64,000 nucleotides of DNA from Tubulanus polymorphus (lineage: Eukaryota; Nemertea; Palaeonemertea; Tubulaniformes; Tubulanidae). Location: NCBI RefSeq assembly GCF_964204645.1, contig NC_134025.1, positions 14,513,001 through 14,577,000 of the forward strand, given 5' to 3'. The position numbers were made by a program, and so were the translations under genes. A model generated the notes under the pieces. The model saw only the letters and a list, made by a program, of their open reading frames with translations, ran no database searches and was not told the DNA's origin. Below are positions 31,373 through 43,497 of this stretch, one piece after another. Within the stretch, counting starts at the first letter, position 1, and each line of letters opens with the position of its first letter.

Positions 31373-32162
31373 CCGGCTCAACTCCAGAACAGGTAGGCCC
31401 CTAAAAGTAGATCTGCGGGTTGGTTCCAACATTTTCACTGAGAAAAGTATTAATACGCGCAGATCGTGAAGTAATTTTCAGAAGTCGACAATCGGCAATC
31501 GGAAACCTGATAGTCGACGATTTCTCGAGTCGACAATCGGCAATCGGAAACCTGATAGTGGCCTTTCATAAAATTCAATGCTGTGATTGTGAGGGTGAAA
31601 TAGATGTAATTGTGATTGTGAGGGTGATATAGATGCTGTGATTGTGAGGGCGATATAGATGCTGCGATTGTGAGGGTGAAATAGATGTAATTGTGATTAT
31701 GATATAGATGCTGCGATTGTGAGGGTGATATAGGCCTAGATGCTGTGATTGTGAGGGCGATATAGATGTTGTGATTGTTAGGGTGATATAGATGCTGTGA
31801 TTGTGAGGGCGATATAGATGCTGTGATTGTGAGGGCGATATAGATGCTGTGATTGTGAGGGCGATATAGATGCTGTGATTGGGAGGGCAATATAGATGCT
31901 GCGATTGCGAGGGTGATATAGATGCTGCGATTGTGAGGGCGATATAGATGCTGCGATTGTGAGGGCGATAAAATGCTGTGGGTGATTGGTTTCTGATTGC
32001 CGATTGTCGACCCGAGAAATGGTCGACAATCAGGTTTCTGATATCCGACCCGAGAAATGGTCGACAATCAGGTTTCTGGCGGCAATTTGAAACCGAACCA
32101 CTTCCCTCATTTAAGAAAACCCTGCACGATGGAACTATTTTGACCTATTCTGGAGTTGAACC
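31373..32162. mobile_element. 790-bp TIR element with minisatellite core inserted in LINE RT
   Basis: Flanked by CTAATG at 31367-31372 and 32163-32168. Termini GGCTCAACTCCAGAACAGGT and, inverted, ACCTATTCTGGAGTTGAACC are about 90% inverted matches. Inside, a second inverted pair (GTCGACAATCGGCAATCGG near 31487 and 31525; CCGATTGTCGACCCGAG and variants near 32000-32080) brackets a 26-bp minisatellite. No transposase. Confidence 0.85.
31570..31978. repeat. 26-bp minisatellite, about 15 units
   Basis: Unit GATGCTGTGATTGTGAGGG plus CGATATA, with variants GTGAAATAGATGTAATTGT and TAGGCCTA inserts. Core of the TIR element at 31373-32162. Confidence 0.92.
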
Positions 32163-32455
32163 CTAATGGCTTCATATCTCACAAAGATTTAAAATCTCTA
32201 GAATTTCTGGTCAATAGGGAATTATCAAATTTAGATCTGTGGTTTAAAGTTAATAGACTTTCGTTAAATTTGAAAAAAACTCATTATATGGTTTTCAGTC
32301 GAGTAAAAAAGAAAAGTGAATTGAAAATATCTATATGTGGAATTAATATTGAAACAGTTTGTAGTACAAATTTTTTAGGTGTTCAGATTGATGAAAATTT
32401 TAACTGGAAGGAACATATAATGACTATTTCTAACAAGATCTCAAAGAATTTTTGA

Positions 32456-33154
32456 GGATTTGGGGAAACTAGGACCACTTTTGCCTGGGGAAAATGTCCA
32501 TCTAACGGTTTAAAAAACGGGAACCCTGGAAACGTGAATTTGTTTCACTAATTAAACTGATATCTCCTCATGCATCCACTCACTACTATTTAGTCAATTC
32601 TTAACGCTGTCTTCGACCATATTGGCCTTATGGCCCTCTTGTTCACTAATGCCAGGCAATGATTTGCGGGGCGAGACAATTTCCGATGAAAATCATTTTA
32701 TGGGGAGTGGTGTTCTGACTAATCCGAATAAAACTATCAAAACTGAATTGACCGAATCTGATCTTTTATTCTTCCACCTTTTTTATCTTCTTTCTCTGAA
32801 CATGTGCTTTAATAGAAACAACCATTTAGTGGCACCCTCTATTTATATGCACCAACTAATAATTGATTATTTTCACTAATTTCAATAAACCATTAATTCC
32901 CCCTCCTGCAAGAGGGCCCTTGCAACTACTAAATCGACAACAAAATCGAATAACGGATTAAAGTCTATATGAAAGGTCAATATAATAGAACGATTATTCC
33001 AAAACATATAATCTTGATATCGGACGAACATAATCCTTGGAACCAATTTTCACACGAACCATTACTACTGGGTTAGATCTCGGTAAATCTGCCCGATCTG
33101 CCCGATGGCCATTGTCAACCTAGAGTATTCTTGTCAATACAGACCACATTGTCG
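32456..33154. other. Intergenic, nothing recognised
   Basis: No gene. Short region between the LINE fragment and the TA-rich MITE. Confidence 0.5.
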
Positions 33155-33477
<323 letters not shown>

Positions 33478-33811
33478 ATAATATATATGTATATAAATTT
33501 TGGTGAGCGTTCGTCGCACACGGCGTTTTGACACGCGTTGATGAAATTGCTTATCACCGGGCCCACAGACGTCACCAGCTGCTAAATAATTGACTCGGCC
33601 TGGGTGAAGTCTTACTTCCAGATTCCAAGTAGAGCAAGACATTCGTCATTTGACCAATTCTATCCTTTGTCAGGTTTAGACAATTTTGCGAATTCGATTT
33701 TATTCTATCACGCTAAGTGTCGTTTAAACACGATTCAAAACACGAAAGTAAAAGGGATGATGATTGCGACATACGAATACGGATACGAATATTTGTTACT
33801 CTCCAAACATT
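33478..33811. other. Intergenic, nothing recognised
   Basis: No gene supported. Confidence 0.5.
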
Positions 33812-34230
33812 TCCAACGCGTTCTCAAATGTTTTGATACTTTCTCAGTTTGTATCAAAAATATTGCCGATTTTAGGTCCTGAAAGTCCTGAAAAATGATA
33901 AATTTACAGTGTAAAATCGTACAAACGTGTCATCTATACCACAAAACACTTTATTTCCTGACCAATTTATGATGTTATGTGTGGGCCATAGACCTCAATA
34001 TCTGCCTGTGATCTCAACTTTCAATTAAGATTACGTAAGCTACTCGTGCCCAAAACGCGGCAGGCGCACAATAGAAAGTTACGCGCAGGGTACTTTTATT
34101 GTCGCCGACATAGAGGACCGGTATTTTGCTAATTGGATTCGGGAGGTTTAAACCTCCCAAGGTCAATTTACTAAAATTGTGACCTTCAGGGAGATTCTAC
34201 GAAAGGCCGATCGTAATCAATTTTGGTTGA
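33812..34230. repeat. TIR copy A of a large TIR element (empty target of E2)
   Basis: Reverse complement of the sequence split by E2 (41480-41710 joined to 59019-59205). It contains the perfect palindrome GGGAGGTTTAAACCTCCC (about 34145). It preserves the uninterrupted target AATATC (33997-34002), so it shows what the site looked like before E2 inserted. Confidence 0.85.
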
Positions 34231-36481
34231 ACTTGATACCATAATGCTCACTGGTTTTAATGTCAAACCATGTAGTCCATATTTGGTAAGTTGTAAATTA
34301 CTTAAAACCGAAAGAAAAACCCATTATTGGATCGAGTTTTTCCTAATTACACGAATTACTTGAAACATCTAATAAATGAAATGTATACACAATACCAATA
34401 AGAACAACCTGATTTGATTCTGTTCGGAATTCATTCCTATATTTTCGTCATAAAAATCGGAGGCAGTATTTCTCATTGATTTTTTCAATAGCGTCATTTC
34501 AGCCATGGACTGTAAAAAAACGTTACTGATTCCATGGTTAAGCTCGTTTTCGAGTCAAATATTGCATTTGATTCATTTCTATCTCGTTGTGGTTTTATCA
34601 AAGCTATATTTTCACAGTCCGATCAGTAATACAAATAGCTAGTCAGTTACCAACGGTATAGCCAATAATCTACAGAACCACCCGAATAGCGAAAATTAGC
34701 AAATTGTACCAGTGATACCAGTTTTTGTCATGATTTTATCGAACATGTCATTCAATAATCGATGTGATCGGGTAAAAACTCGCCCCGTAAAGGTCCCTTT
34801 CAGTAAAAATCCCCTAGTTAAATATACCCCAAGGTAAAGGCCCTTGGTAAAAAACCCGAATAAAGATTTTTCAGTGTCTAGTTGGATGTTCTTTTCTTGT
34901 TCCTCTGTATACCTGTATACCTTCTCTATCAGAAAGAAATGTTGTTAACTGCAACTATCCGTTAATCAAACTGTTGAATTATATTTGATAATCGGGAGTG
35001 ATGAAAAGTTAGGAATGAAAATTAACGGTTTAGCTACTTATATTTAGTTTAAAATCATGTGTTCTGCTTTAACAAATGCACTGTTTTATCTAAAAAATAT
35101 TATTTGACCCGAGTGCCTCAATCAGGGCTACATCAACAGTCCATCTCACTGATTACTTCATCACAAATAATCACCAGCCATTGAAATGTTTAATCCTTAT
35201 ACAATACAATACAATTATCTCAAATCTAAATTTCATGAGATAAATGCTCCTAGATTTCATAGGTTTTATTCCAACTGTTGCGACAGTCATATCAAAACTG
35301 GACTATTCATATCAATAGACGTTAAACTGGACTGTTAATAAATAAAAAGTATTTAAGGCCATATCATATATCTGAAGTGCGCTATGTTTTGCCTTGCAGT
35401 AATAATTTGATTTGTCACATGATTACTCCATATCTTCATATAATTTCCAAATAAACGAATACATTTCTATTGTTATGTTAAATGACATCAGCAAAAGCAA
35501 ATAGACACAAACTACTAAACTACTGTGTTTAGGATGGTTTAAGAGATTGGACGCCGATTGATACGAAAACTAGATTTCATGCAATCATTTTCTTTCTTTA
35601 AAATCGTTGCGAATTAACGCGCGAGTGTTCGACTCTGGACGAACGGTTAATGGAATTTTATCGGGTTAGTCTTTCTATAGCCGACTAGCTATTGAATACA
35701 CGTGATTAAGCCATAAGTAAATAAAGAAGTTACTTGGGATGTTTAATTAATTGATGACAATGTACAAGTAAAACCAGGCCTATGAGACACCCGTAATGTA
35801 AAATGATATCATGCAAGATATTCATATAAGCGTATTTTAGTCCTGATTTGAATGAATGTACCCACATTTTTGGCAATGAATCGAGACTTGGTTTTATCCC
35901 ATAGCATCATCGCTAGTATATGCTTGAGATGAGATTGTTGGTTTATATTTTGAACTCTGTAAAGAAGTTTTGTACATTTAAGCGTGAATTACGCACTGTG
36001 ATGAACTATTGTACGAAATAACATATTAAATTCAATGAAAGAATCTTAATGTTCCAAAAGAAATATAAGTGTAGTTAAGATTAATAGTTGTTTTTTTTTC
36101 TTAATGAAAACCGATGATATCAAATAATTTAGGTTATTATCCCCAAAGTAAAAATCCCCCGGTAAAATATTCCCAATATTTGATTTAACTAACATAAGAT
36201 CAACACAATTTATTATGTTCAAAAAAACTCAACTCATAGATTCTAGATTTTATTGCACTTCTATTAACTGAAGATGATAGTAATGATGTATAGATGTATA
36301 ATATGATGACCGAACGTTTGATGAGGAATAACTTCTGTGGTTAGATAGATAGTTTATTCTTAATCAAAGTGTATACTACACTTGTATGACAGATAATCAA
36401 AATTACAAATCTTAACAAAATAATTTAGTCAAAATTACATCTTGAAAAAACAGAAATATTTAGTTGATGGGGTAGCTATAT
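34231..36481. other. Interior of the large TIR element, non-coding
   Basis: No ORFs. Stretches such as CCCCGTAAAGGTCCCTTTCAG (34785), AAAGTAAAAATCCCCCGG (36150) and the 35690-35800 block recur near 16.0-16.5 kb. The 3' side of the LINE begins near 36340 with GATAGATAG. Confidence 0.5.
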
Positions 36482-38695
36482 TTACTCGGTTTGGTCGCCT
36501 CGAAGCATTCTCCGTCTACTGAACATTGAAATCAAATATCTTCCAACAGATCTAAGTTTTCCGATTGAATTAGTAGTTAGAAGTTGAATAAATTTTGCCA
36601 TGCTAGGATGTGTTCTAAAATAACGAGGTAAGAGATTACTTCGAAGCGAGTTGTATGAGGGGCAGGACATGAGAACGTGATATTCGTCCTCAATTTCGTC
36701 AGTGGAGCAAGTTGTACAAGTGCGGTTTTCTCTCGGCGTTAAGGGCCTGGTCCATCTACCTGTTTCAATCCTAAGATCGTGACTGCCGCATCTAAATTTA
36801 GAGATTAGGTTAACTATTTTTGTGTCATTAATGTCAAGGTATCGTTCGTATACGAAACGTCCTTTGAAATATCTATAAAGATTAGGGCTACGTTCTAAAG
36901 CCACCCTCCACGACTGAATGTACTGGTCTTTCAACCTTTGTTCGACGAGTTTTAAAAAGAATCGATCATTTTGAACTTCTTGCGCTAGCCAATAATTGCC
37001 GACACCTAGGCCGTTAAGGAAGTCACGCATTTTTGAGGCCCAATTACAGGTGCGCGGGCTGTTCTGAATATCACCATAAAGCAGATTGTAAGTTTGGCGT
37101 AAAAGTGTGTTCTCCTCTGACCGCAGAATTTTTAACCAAAACTTTGCTGCCGAGATTTGTATATCTATAGACAGAGGGAAACAGCCTAGTTCACCGTAGA
37201 CCATTACATTCGGTGTCGTGGCGCGCACATTGAGTATGTATTTACAGAATTTGACATATTGAACGGATTCTATATTTCTAACATTTTCAAATGCCCAGAT
37301 TGGGCTACCATACATTAATACTGATTTCACTAATGAATCAAAGATATCAAGCTTGGTTTTAGGTGAAATGAGTCTCGCGTTTAGCAAATACTTCTTGAGT
37401 CCAAAGCAAGCTCTTGTACCTTGATCGGCCTGCGACTTGATTGCAGCAGACATTTTGCCGTTATTTGACATAGTAATGCCAAGGTACTGAAAGGTTGACA
37501 CCTCTTCCAGTAGGACATTGTTATAAAAACATAAAAGGGGGTTACGGTTATTTCTACGGTACCCAATTTTCATTGTCTTTGTCTTATCAGAATTCACAGA
37601 TAGTTTCATCTTTTTACAATAATCATGCAGAATATCAAGCGCACCCTGCAATTCTCCGGGCGATTGGGCTAGAATGACGGTATCATCGGCGTAAAGCAAA
37701 ACATATAGTTTGAATAAATTAAAGTCAATGCCTGAATGGCCATTGTTTATAAAAAATTCTTCCATGTCATTAATATAGATATTGAAAGGTACAGGCGAGA
37801 TACAGTCGCCTTGCCTTACGCCGACGGTGCAGTCAAAAAAGCTAGATATGAACCCATTGTTTTTGACACATGATTCACTGTTAGCATACATAGATTTAAT
37901 TATGTTATAAACTTTGCCAGTGATACCAGCTTCCAGGATCTTTTTCCAGAGAATGTCGTGGTTCAAATAATCGAAGGCCTTAGAAAAATCTACGAATGCC
38001 ATACACGCATTTTTCATTTTCTTCGTTATACAGTGATCGATGATTGAAGATAATACAAAGGATTGATTTATAGTACCATTATTTGGCCTAAAACCGGCCT
38101 GTGCATTATTTAATACTTGGTGGGCCTCTAACCATTGTATAATGCGTGTATTCAGAATAATTGAAAATATTTTTCCGAAGCAGCTCAAGACGGTGATACC
38201 TCTATCATTGTTTGGGTCGGAAGTCATCCCTTTCTTATGAATGGGTGCAATGCAGCCACTGCTCCAATTTTGTGGGTAATACCTGATTGAAGGATGACAT
38301 TGAAAAAAATGGTCAGCACAGGTGTTAGGGTTTCAGAGGCAGTTATAAGTATTTCTGGTAGGATATTATCAAGACCCGGTGATTTGCCTTTTTTTAGATT
38401 TCTTATCGCTCTTATAACTTCATCTCTAGTTATGGGGATGTCTAGATCGTGAGGCATATTAATAGCTTCCGTATCATTTTCATTAAGCAAAAGATCAGGA
38501 TCAATGTCATCGTTTGATTCAGATTGAATTATTCCGCGAAAAAAAGTTTCGATACAATTCTCATTCTTAGGATACGAATCGGTTGATTGAATTCGGTCAT
38601 TTAAACTACTGGCTAATTTACAGTGGTCACTATTGAAACGATTAATTGAAGTGCCCTTGAAATCAAGATAGATTCCTGTTGCGTAAATTAACTAA
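36482..38695 (-). pseudogene. LINE (CR1/Jockey-like) ORF2 3' part: RT and C-terminal Cys region
   Basis: 5'-truncated non-LTR retrotransposon. The upstream piece (about 38224-38695) holds the RT N-terminus (VIRAIRNLKKGKSPGLDNILPEIL) and ends by frameshift at 38224. The main frame (36482-38227, 581 residues) has AQAGFRPNNGTINQ, CMAFVDFSKAFDYLNHD, GVRQGDCISPVPFNIYIND, the catalytic LLYADDTVIL, and FQYLGITMSNNGKM. The C-terminal part has a CCHC-like motif (CTTCSTDEIEDEYHVLMSC). A repeat-type 3' end lies at 36340-36480. No endonuclease domain remains. Inserted inside the large TIR element. Confidence 0.92.
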
Positions 38696-41479
38696 TTTTC
38701 AAGCGACCACCTTCTATTGTCGGTATTCGGTTAGCTCTTGGTTAGCCAGAAGTTTTACCATAAAGACTCAGACTAGATGATTGAATTAAATCTTTGAATC
38801 AAAATATTGTCACTGGAGTAAATATTTATTTTACCTAGGGGATTTCTACCTACAACCATCTAAAATGCCCCAGGCCCTAAATCCAGTAGGTTTATGGCGA
38901 AAGGTTAAGATTAGGAATGTATTAGCAATTTTTTGAAACAGTATTTTGTCTCCCGATGATCTGATTTGCAGGTCAGACTTATTGTTGACCAAAGTTCTTA
39001 AAGTGAATTGCTTTAAAGTAATAAATATCAATGAAACAATATCATAAATTCTGAAGTGAGTTATTTTGTAATAATCCAATTTAAGTGCACTCCGATGCAT
39101 GCTAAATTCTTATAAATTCATTTATAAATTTAATTTATACATTTTCCCTCCTTACTTATTCATTCTATATTAGTTTTACTAATGAACATAACAGTGGCTT
39201 CTGCCTAATGTCAATAAGCAGCGATTGGGTGCCGCCTCTCTGTGTTAATCTATCACGAAAGATTTAACTCGATTAGAGCCGCTGAAAACGTATTTCTTTG
39301 CAGCCTAGAGTTTATGCATACATGTTCTAAATCAAGACAATATGCTCTATATCAGAGCCTATACTAAAGAAAGCATTCTAAAGCATGCACTCATAATTCG
39401 TTTAAGAGTCCGAGGCTTAATTGTGAGAGTTGTTATACAATGAGTAATTAAATGGTGGGATTACAATGGGAGAGATCATTTCATCAGCCACATCGTTGCC
39501 CCAGGGAGTTAGTTATATTCGTTATAGCCAAAATACCTTGACCATGGACTCTAAAACGTTTTAATGTCTAAATCGTTTTAGAGTCCATGACTTGACAGAA
39601 TATAGAAATTTGCCCAGAAAAAGTTATGCATATTCCAACAAAAAAGAATCAATAAAGACTTATATTATTTGAATGAAGAGACGAGTAGTACTTTAAAGGT
39701 TAACTATTTATTTCGACGCACGAGCTTTCGCTTCTAATATAGCTTCGGAAACAAAACCTAGTCTTAAGAACTACCAAGTTTCAAAGAATTTTGTTCCCTT
39801 ATGATATTGAATGGTGTGAAATTGAAGTGTCCCTAATGAAATATCTTTATGTAAGTTCAACTAACTTACCCAGTTAGTGATGATAGTTGAATAATTAACA
39901 AAATAATAGTTGGAATATCGTTTAGGACAAATTAGGATTTTACCGGGTAAGTTTTTTCCTTATAGGCTACCTTTTTGAAGAGCATGCATCCTGAGATACG
40001 TATACAAAAATTCGTTTGACGTTTCACGGTAGAACATATTTGGACATCAATTAATCACGTGAAGGGGATTGGACATCAATTAATCACGTGAAGGGGATGA
40101 AATGACAATTTGTCACTGCTGAGCTTATTTTCCTTCACTGAACTTTTTCTAATTTTTTCAATATTCTCTAATCCGACAGTATATACGCTGCGTACTAACA
40201 ACTGTACAGAATTTCGGGTTTGGGTTGTTTTTGAAAAAAAACAGATTCCCAGAAAGTTGTAATTTTTGGGTTCTTGAAAATGGCCAATATGTTATAGCAG
40301 ATTAATGTATAAAACCGCAAGGAATAGCTACAATAAACAACATGTATCCAGGAAAATATATATTTCAGAACACGATTGATTTCACTGAATTTAGCCTCAT
40401 CATGTAGGATAAAATGAACTTCTGTTGATATTGCGATTGTGCTGTCGTTAGCTGTCCCATAGCTTATTCGACTCGCTATCGAAAGTAACACAACAATGGT
40501 CACATGTGTCAATGAACTTATCGCTATTCGAAGTAATGTGCGTATTGAAAAATTTCTCAAGCACTTCGAATTTCCGATTGCTTAACCGCCAAATTTGCAT
40601 TCGAAATATTAAGCCGATCTATTCTAATTCATACCTGGTCGTGTTATAAGCAATTCAAGCGTTTAGTTTGTACTTTAAAATAAAATGAAATAGATTGATT
40701 GATGAAATACAAATCAAGTCAAACAAACTCAACTAACTGACTACTGCTGAGTTATTTGTATTTGATGAAAGAACATATTCTAGTTACTGACATTGGCTCG
40801 AACCTTGATTATTGTCTAAGTTGTACTATAACTAACATGCCAATGGATGTGTACATGCGCCTCTCTGATTGGCTAGAATCCTTGCATTCGATAGAAACTG
40901 ACGGCATCAGTGAACTAACGGGGAAATTAGAATTGTATGTTTGACCACGGATTCTTCGTTTTTGAGTCCATGGTTTTGGCTCTGGTTTTATTGTGAGTTT
41001 GATTAACGTTCATTGTAGAGAACAATGGTGGGGATTCGAATAACGTGCATCTTTTATTCAGAAAGAGTATCATTACGTATATACATATAGAAATTATTAC
41101 AATAACTTTCAGAATTATCGCATCAGGTAGAACCAGTGAAAAAGCCGTTGTAAAGCCGCAAAGTAAATTGAATGAAATTGACATAATGTCAACGTCTTAC
41201 GGTCAACAAATGAAACATATTGTACAATAATGAACGAATCAATGAGTAGTGCTCACGCATTTGTTTCCATTTCATAAGAATCAATTCCAAACAGATGAAT
41301 CAGATTCGAATTTTTGCTTCTTCGTTATGCGAAGTTTTTTTTATATCAGGGACTCTTAAACGATTTAGGTTTTAGAGTCCATGGTTATATGAATATCTTA
41401 TGATTTCTCAACTTTCATCAAATACTTAGGAATGCCATTGACAGATTTTCAAACCATTGAACGTTTGGGTAAAAAGTTC
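38696..41479. other. Right interior of the large TIR element, non-coding, with small hairpins
   Basis: No supported gene. Contains a perfect hairpin (CATGGACTCTAAAACG, 15-bp loop, complement) at about 39542-39588, single copies of the GAGTCCATGG motif at about 40960 and 41370, and a 29-bp tandem duplication (ATCAATTAATCACGTGAAGG) at 40043-40100. 39405-39480 resembles 17025-17100. Confidence 0.55.
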
Positions 41480-41710
41480 TGCTAAATTTGATTACCATCG
41501 GCTTTTTAGATAATCTCCACGAAGGTCACAATTTTAGTGATTTGACCTTGGGAGGTTTAAACCTCCCGAATCCAATTTGCGAAATATCGGTCCTCTTTGT
41601 CGGCGGTAATGAAAGAATACATAGAGCGAAGTTTCTATCGTGCGCCGGCCGCATTTTGTACACGAATAGCTTACGTAATAAATAGAAAGTCGAGATCACA
41701 GGCGTATATA
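41480..41710. repeat. TIR copy B, left part (interrupted by E2)
   Basis: Inverted match to 33812-34230, including the palindrome GGGAGGTTTAAACCTCCC near 41552. It stops abruptly at E2 with TATATA (41705-41710) and resumes at 59019. Confidence 0.85.
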
Positions 41711-41862
41711 AGTAATAGGGAATAAGTTGTTTCATACCAAAGGTCGAAGGGTCGAGCTCATAAAAAATAAAAAATAAATTCTCGCAAACTCGAATTTATT
41801 TTTTATTTTTTACTCACTCGCCCCTTCAACCTTTGATATGAAACAACTTATTCCCTATTACT
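41711..41862. repeat. E2 left terminal 152-bp quasi-palindrome
   Basis: The outermost 152 bp are self-complementary. AGTAATAGGGAATAAG opens and CTTATTCCCTATTACT closes it. About 69-bp imperfect arms surround a loop (TCTCGCAAACTCGA). Mismatched positions include CATACC/CATATC, GTCGAAGGGTCG versus GTTGAAGGGGCG, and AGCTC versus AGTGAG. Confidence 0.93.
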
Positions 41863-42055
41863 CTTAAAATATTCATATGTATGAATAAAATAAAAATGAA
41901 TAACTTCTAAAATCAATTTTAATAAAACATTTGATATTAAAATGGAAGCAAATAAGTACTACTGTCCAACATGTAATATCAATGTAGATAAATCCTAAAA
42001 AGCAAGACACATTAAAACTAAAACACATTTAGAGAATAAATTGAAACTAGAATAT
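41711..42055. repeat. E2 left terminal inverted repeat
   Basis: 345 bp matching 58674-59018 inverted, with a handful of mismatches, until divergence after GAAACTAGAATAT. Includes the first codons of the PolB gene as a copy with an early stop. Confidence 0.95.
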
Positions 42056-42160
42056 TTACAGTTATATTTAGAACAGTTAACAAAGGCAAAGAAATTTATT
42101 GATCAATGGAACAATGATCCAAATAATGAACAATACGTTGAGTCTTTAATGAGTGGTTAA
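41942..42160 (+). pseudogene. Chimeric remnant: PolB N-terminus joined to HNH C-terminal fragment
   Basis: The ATG at 41942 begins the same zinc-finger start as the PolB gene (MEANKYYCPTCNIN) but hits a TAA after 18 codons. Just past the TIR boundary the frame reads YLEQLTKAKKFIDQWNNDPN, which matches the segment before the tail of the E2 HNH proteins, then a stop at 42160. So the left end carries debris of both the right-end polymerase gene and an HNH gene, probably from end conversion or recombination. Confidence 0.85.
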
Positions 42161-42406
42161 AGAATAATAGATTTTAAATAAAAAATATTAAAAAAACAAT
42201 AACTTCAACTAGCTAGTGAATTCTATTATATTTTTAATATTTTCTTTTCAAAAAAGAATACTTTATATCACAAATAAAAAATACTAAAAAAACAATAACT
42301 AATACTAAAATTCTTTACCTTTAACTAACTAGTATTAACCCAAAGAGATACTAGTATCATTTTATAATACTTATAATATTTTTCTTATTAAATTTCTCTA
42401 ATATAA
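42161..42406. other. AT-rich leader with duplicated block
   Basis: Two similar stretches (AAAAACAATAACT followed by ACTAGCTAGTG or ACTAACTAGTA) at about 42190 and 42290. Upstream region of the plus-strand genes. Confidence 0.6.
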
Positions 42407-43009
42407 ATGTCAAAGAAATCTAATAAGAATAGTATTGATATTGAAAAAACATTAGATGATTTAGGTATTAGTGATAATAAAGATACAGTTGTTTCTAATT
42501 CTATTCAAGTTAATAACAATATAGATTATGAATACTATTTATATTGTAAGCATCATCTAGAACTATTGATTGCCGGTGGAAAAACTAATGAGTTTTTAAA
42601 TAGAATCATTACTTTTCAAGAATTAGATGCTATGAAACCAGATAAAGTAATAAAATATTTTAAGATTTATGAAGAAGCTAGATTAGCTAGAATAAATGAT
42701 TCTATTTCAGATGGTATTGTCAAATGTTATTCTAAGTTATGTAACCAGTTAATACCAATTGATGATGAAAATAAATTATATAGTGATTTGAAAAATGACT
42801 ACTTAGTTATGACTGAATTACAAAAATGGGTTGGATATGCTTCATTCCAATTAGGATCGGTTATGACATTAATTTCTACTGGTGTCATAACATTTTCGAA
42901 CATCAAGCCTATGGAATATAAATCAGGTAAGAACGAAACAGATGTACTACAACCAAACGTTGAAACAGAAAATGAATCAGAACAAAAATTAACTAAAATA
43001 AATGAGTGA
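42407..43009 (+). CDS. Hypothetical Polinton protein
   Basis: 200 residues: a Ser/Asn/Lys-rich start, a helical middle (YYLYCKHHLELLIAGGKTNEFLNRIITFQELDAMKPDKVIKYFKIYEEARLARI), and one hydrophobic stretch near residues 140-165 (YASFQLGSVMTLISTGVITF). I recognise no family with certainty. Its ATG is in the TAAATG context used by the minus-strand genes. Its stop overlaps the start of the next frame. First gene of the plus-strand cluster; the frame is intact. Confidence 0.6.
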   Translation: MSKKSNKNSIDIEKTLDDLGISDNKDTVVSNSIQVNNNIDYEYYLYCKHHLELLIAGGKTNEFLNRIITFQELDAMKPDKVIKYFKIYEEARLARINDSISDGIVKCYSKLCNQLIPIDDENKLYSDLKNDYLVMTELQKWVGYASFQLGSVMTLISTGVITFSNIKPMEYKSGKNETDVLQPNVETENESEQKLTKINE

Positions 43010-43491
43010 TGGAGTTAAGAAAAAGGCTAGATCCGAGAAACAAATTAAATGGGCAAGAGAATTAGGTAAAAGATCTTCAGAATTAAAAAAAGGCTAAGAA
43101 AAATAAATTAACTGATATAGAGAAACAAATTATATGGGCAAGAGAATTAGGTAAAAGATCTTCAGAATTAAAAAAAGCTAAGAAAAATAAATTAACTGAT
43201 ATAAATGAATCACAGACTTTATCTGATATTGATTCAAATAATAATCCATCTAATAGATTCAGCACAGCTGAATCTCATAATTACTTATATATTACAATTG
43301 GGTTAATCACAATTATTATATTCTCCGGGGTAATATATAAATCAAAATTCAAATCTGATGATAACAATAATGATTCCAATGACAATCGGAAACTTAGTTA
43401 TCCGTGTACAGACAATAAACCTATTATACCAGAAAATAAGTCAAATCATAAAACAATTGAAACTAAATCTAAATTATTATTAATGGATTAA
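43003..43491 (+). pseudogene. Single-pass membrane protein, frame broken by internal duplication
   Basis: Starts at an ATG overlapping the previous stop. A basic segment (EKQIKWARELGKRSSELKK) is repeated almost exactly at 43025-43085 and 43115-43175. One extra base in the first copy (AAAAAAGGC versus AAAAAAGC) creates a stop at about 43096. The later frame continues with NKLTDINESQTLSDIDSNN, a membrane helix (YLYITIGLITIIIFSGVIY) and a hydrophilic tail ending at 43491. Function unknown. Confidence 0.6.
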
Positions 43492-43497
43492 AATAAG

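Larger units (their letters stand above)
31237..32455 (+). pseudogene. LINE reverse-transcriptase fragment split by an insertion
   Basis: 31237-31372 encodes CGVPQGSILGPILFLLFIND and FIMFADDTN, the RT palm with the catalytic ADD. 32163-32455 continues the same domain (SLEFLVNRELSNLDLWFKVN, LSLNLKKTHYMVFS, TNFLGVQIDENFNWKEHI). Both pieces are typical of Jockey/CR1-like non-LTR retrotransposons. Everything 5' and 3' is missing, so this was already a dead fragment. The gap is filled by a TIR element with its own target duplication. Confidence 0.9.

Noticed and set aside
31450-32067. 205-residue ORF of SQHLY-type repeats
   Set aside because: Antisense translation of the 26-bp minisatellite.
40756-41230. 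Small ORFs near 40.8-41.2 kb on both strands
   Set aside because: Short, no family resemblance, inside the non-coding TIR element.
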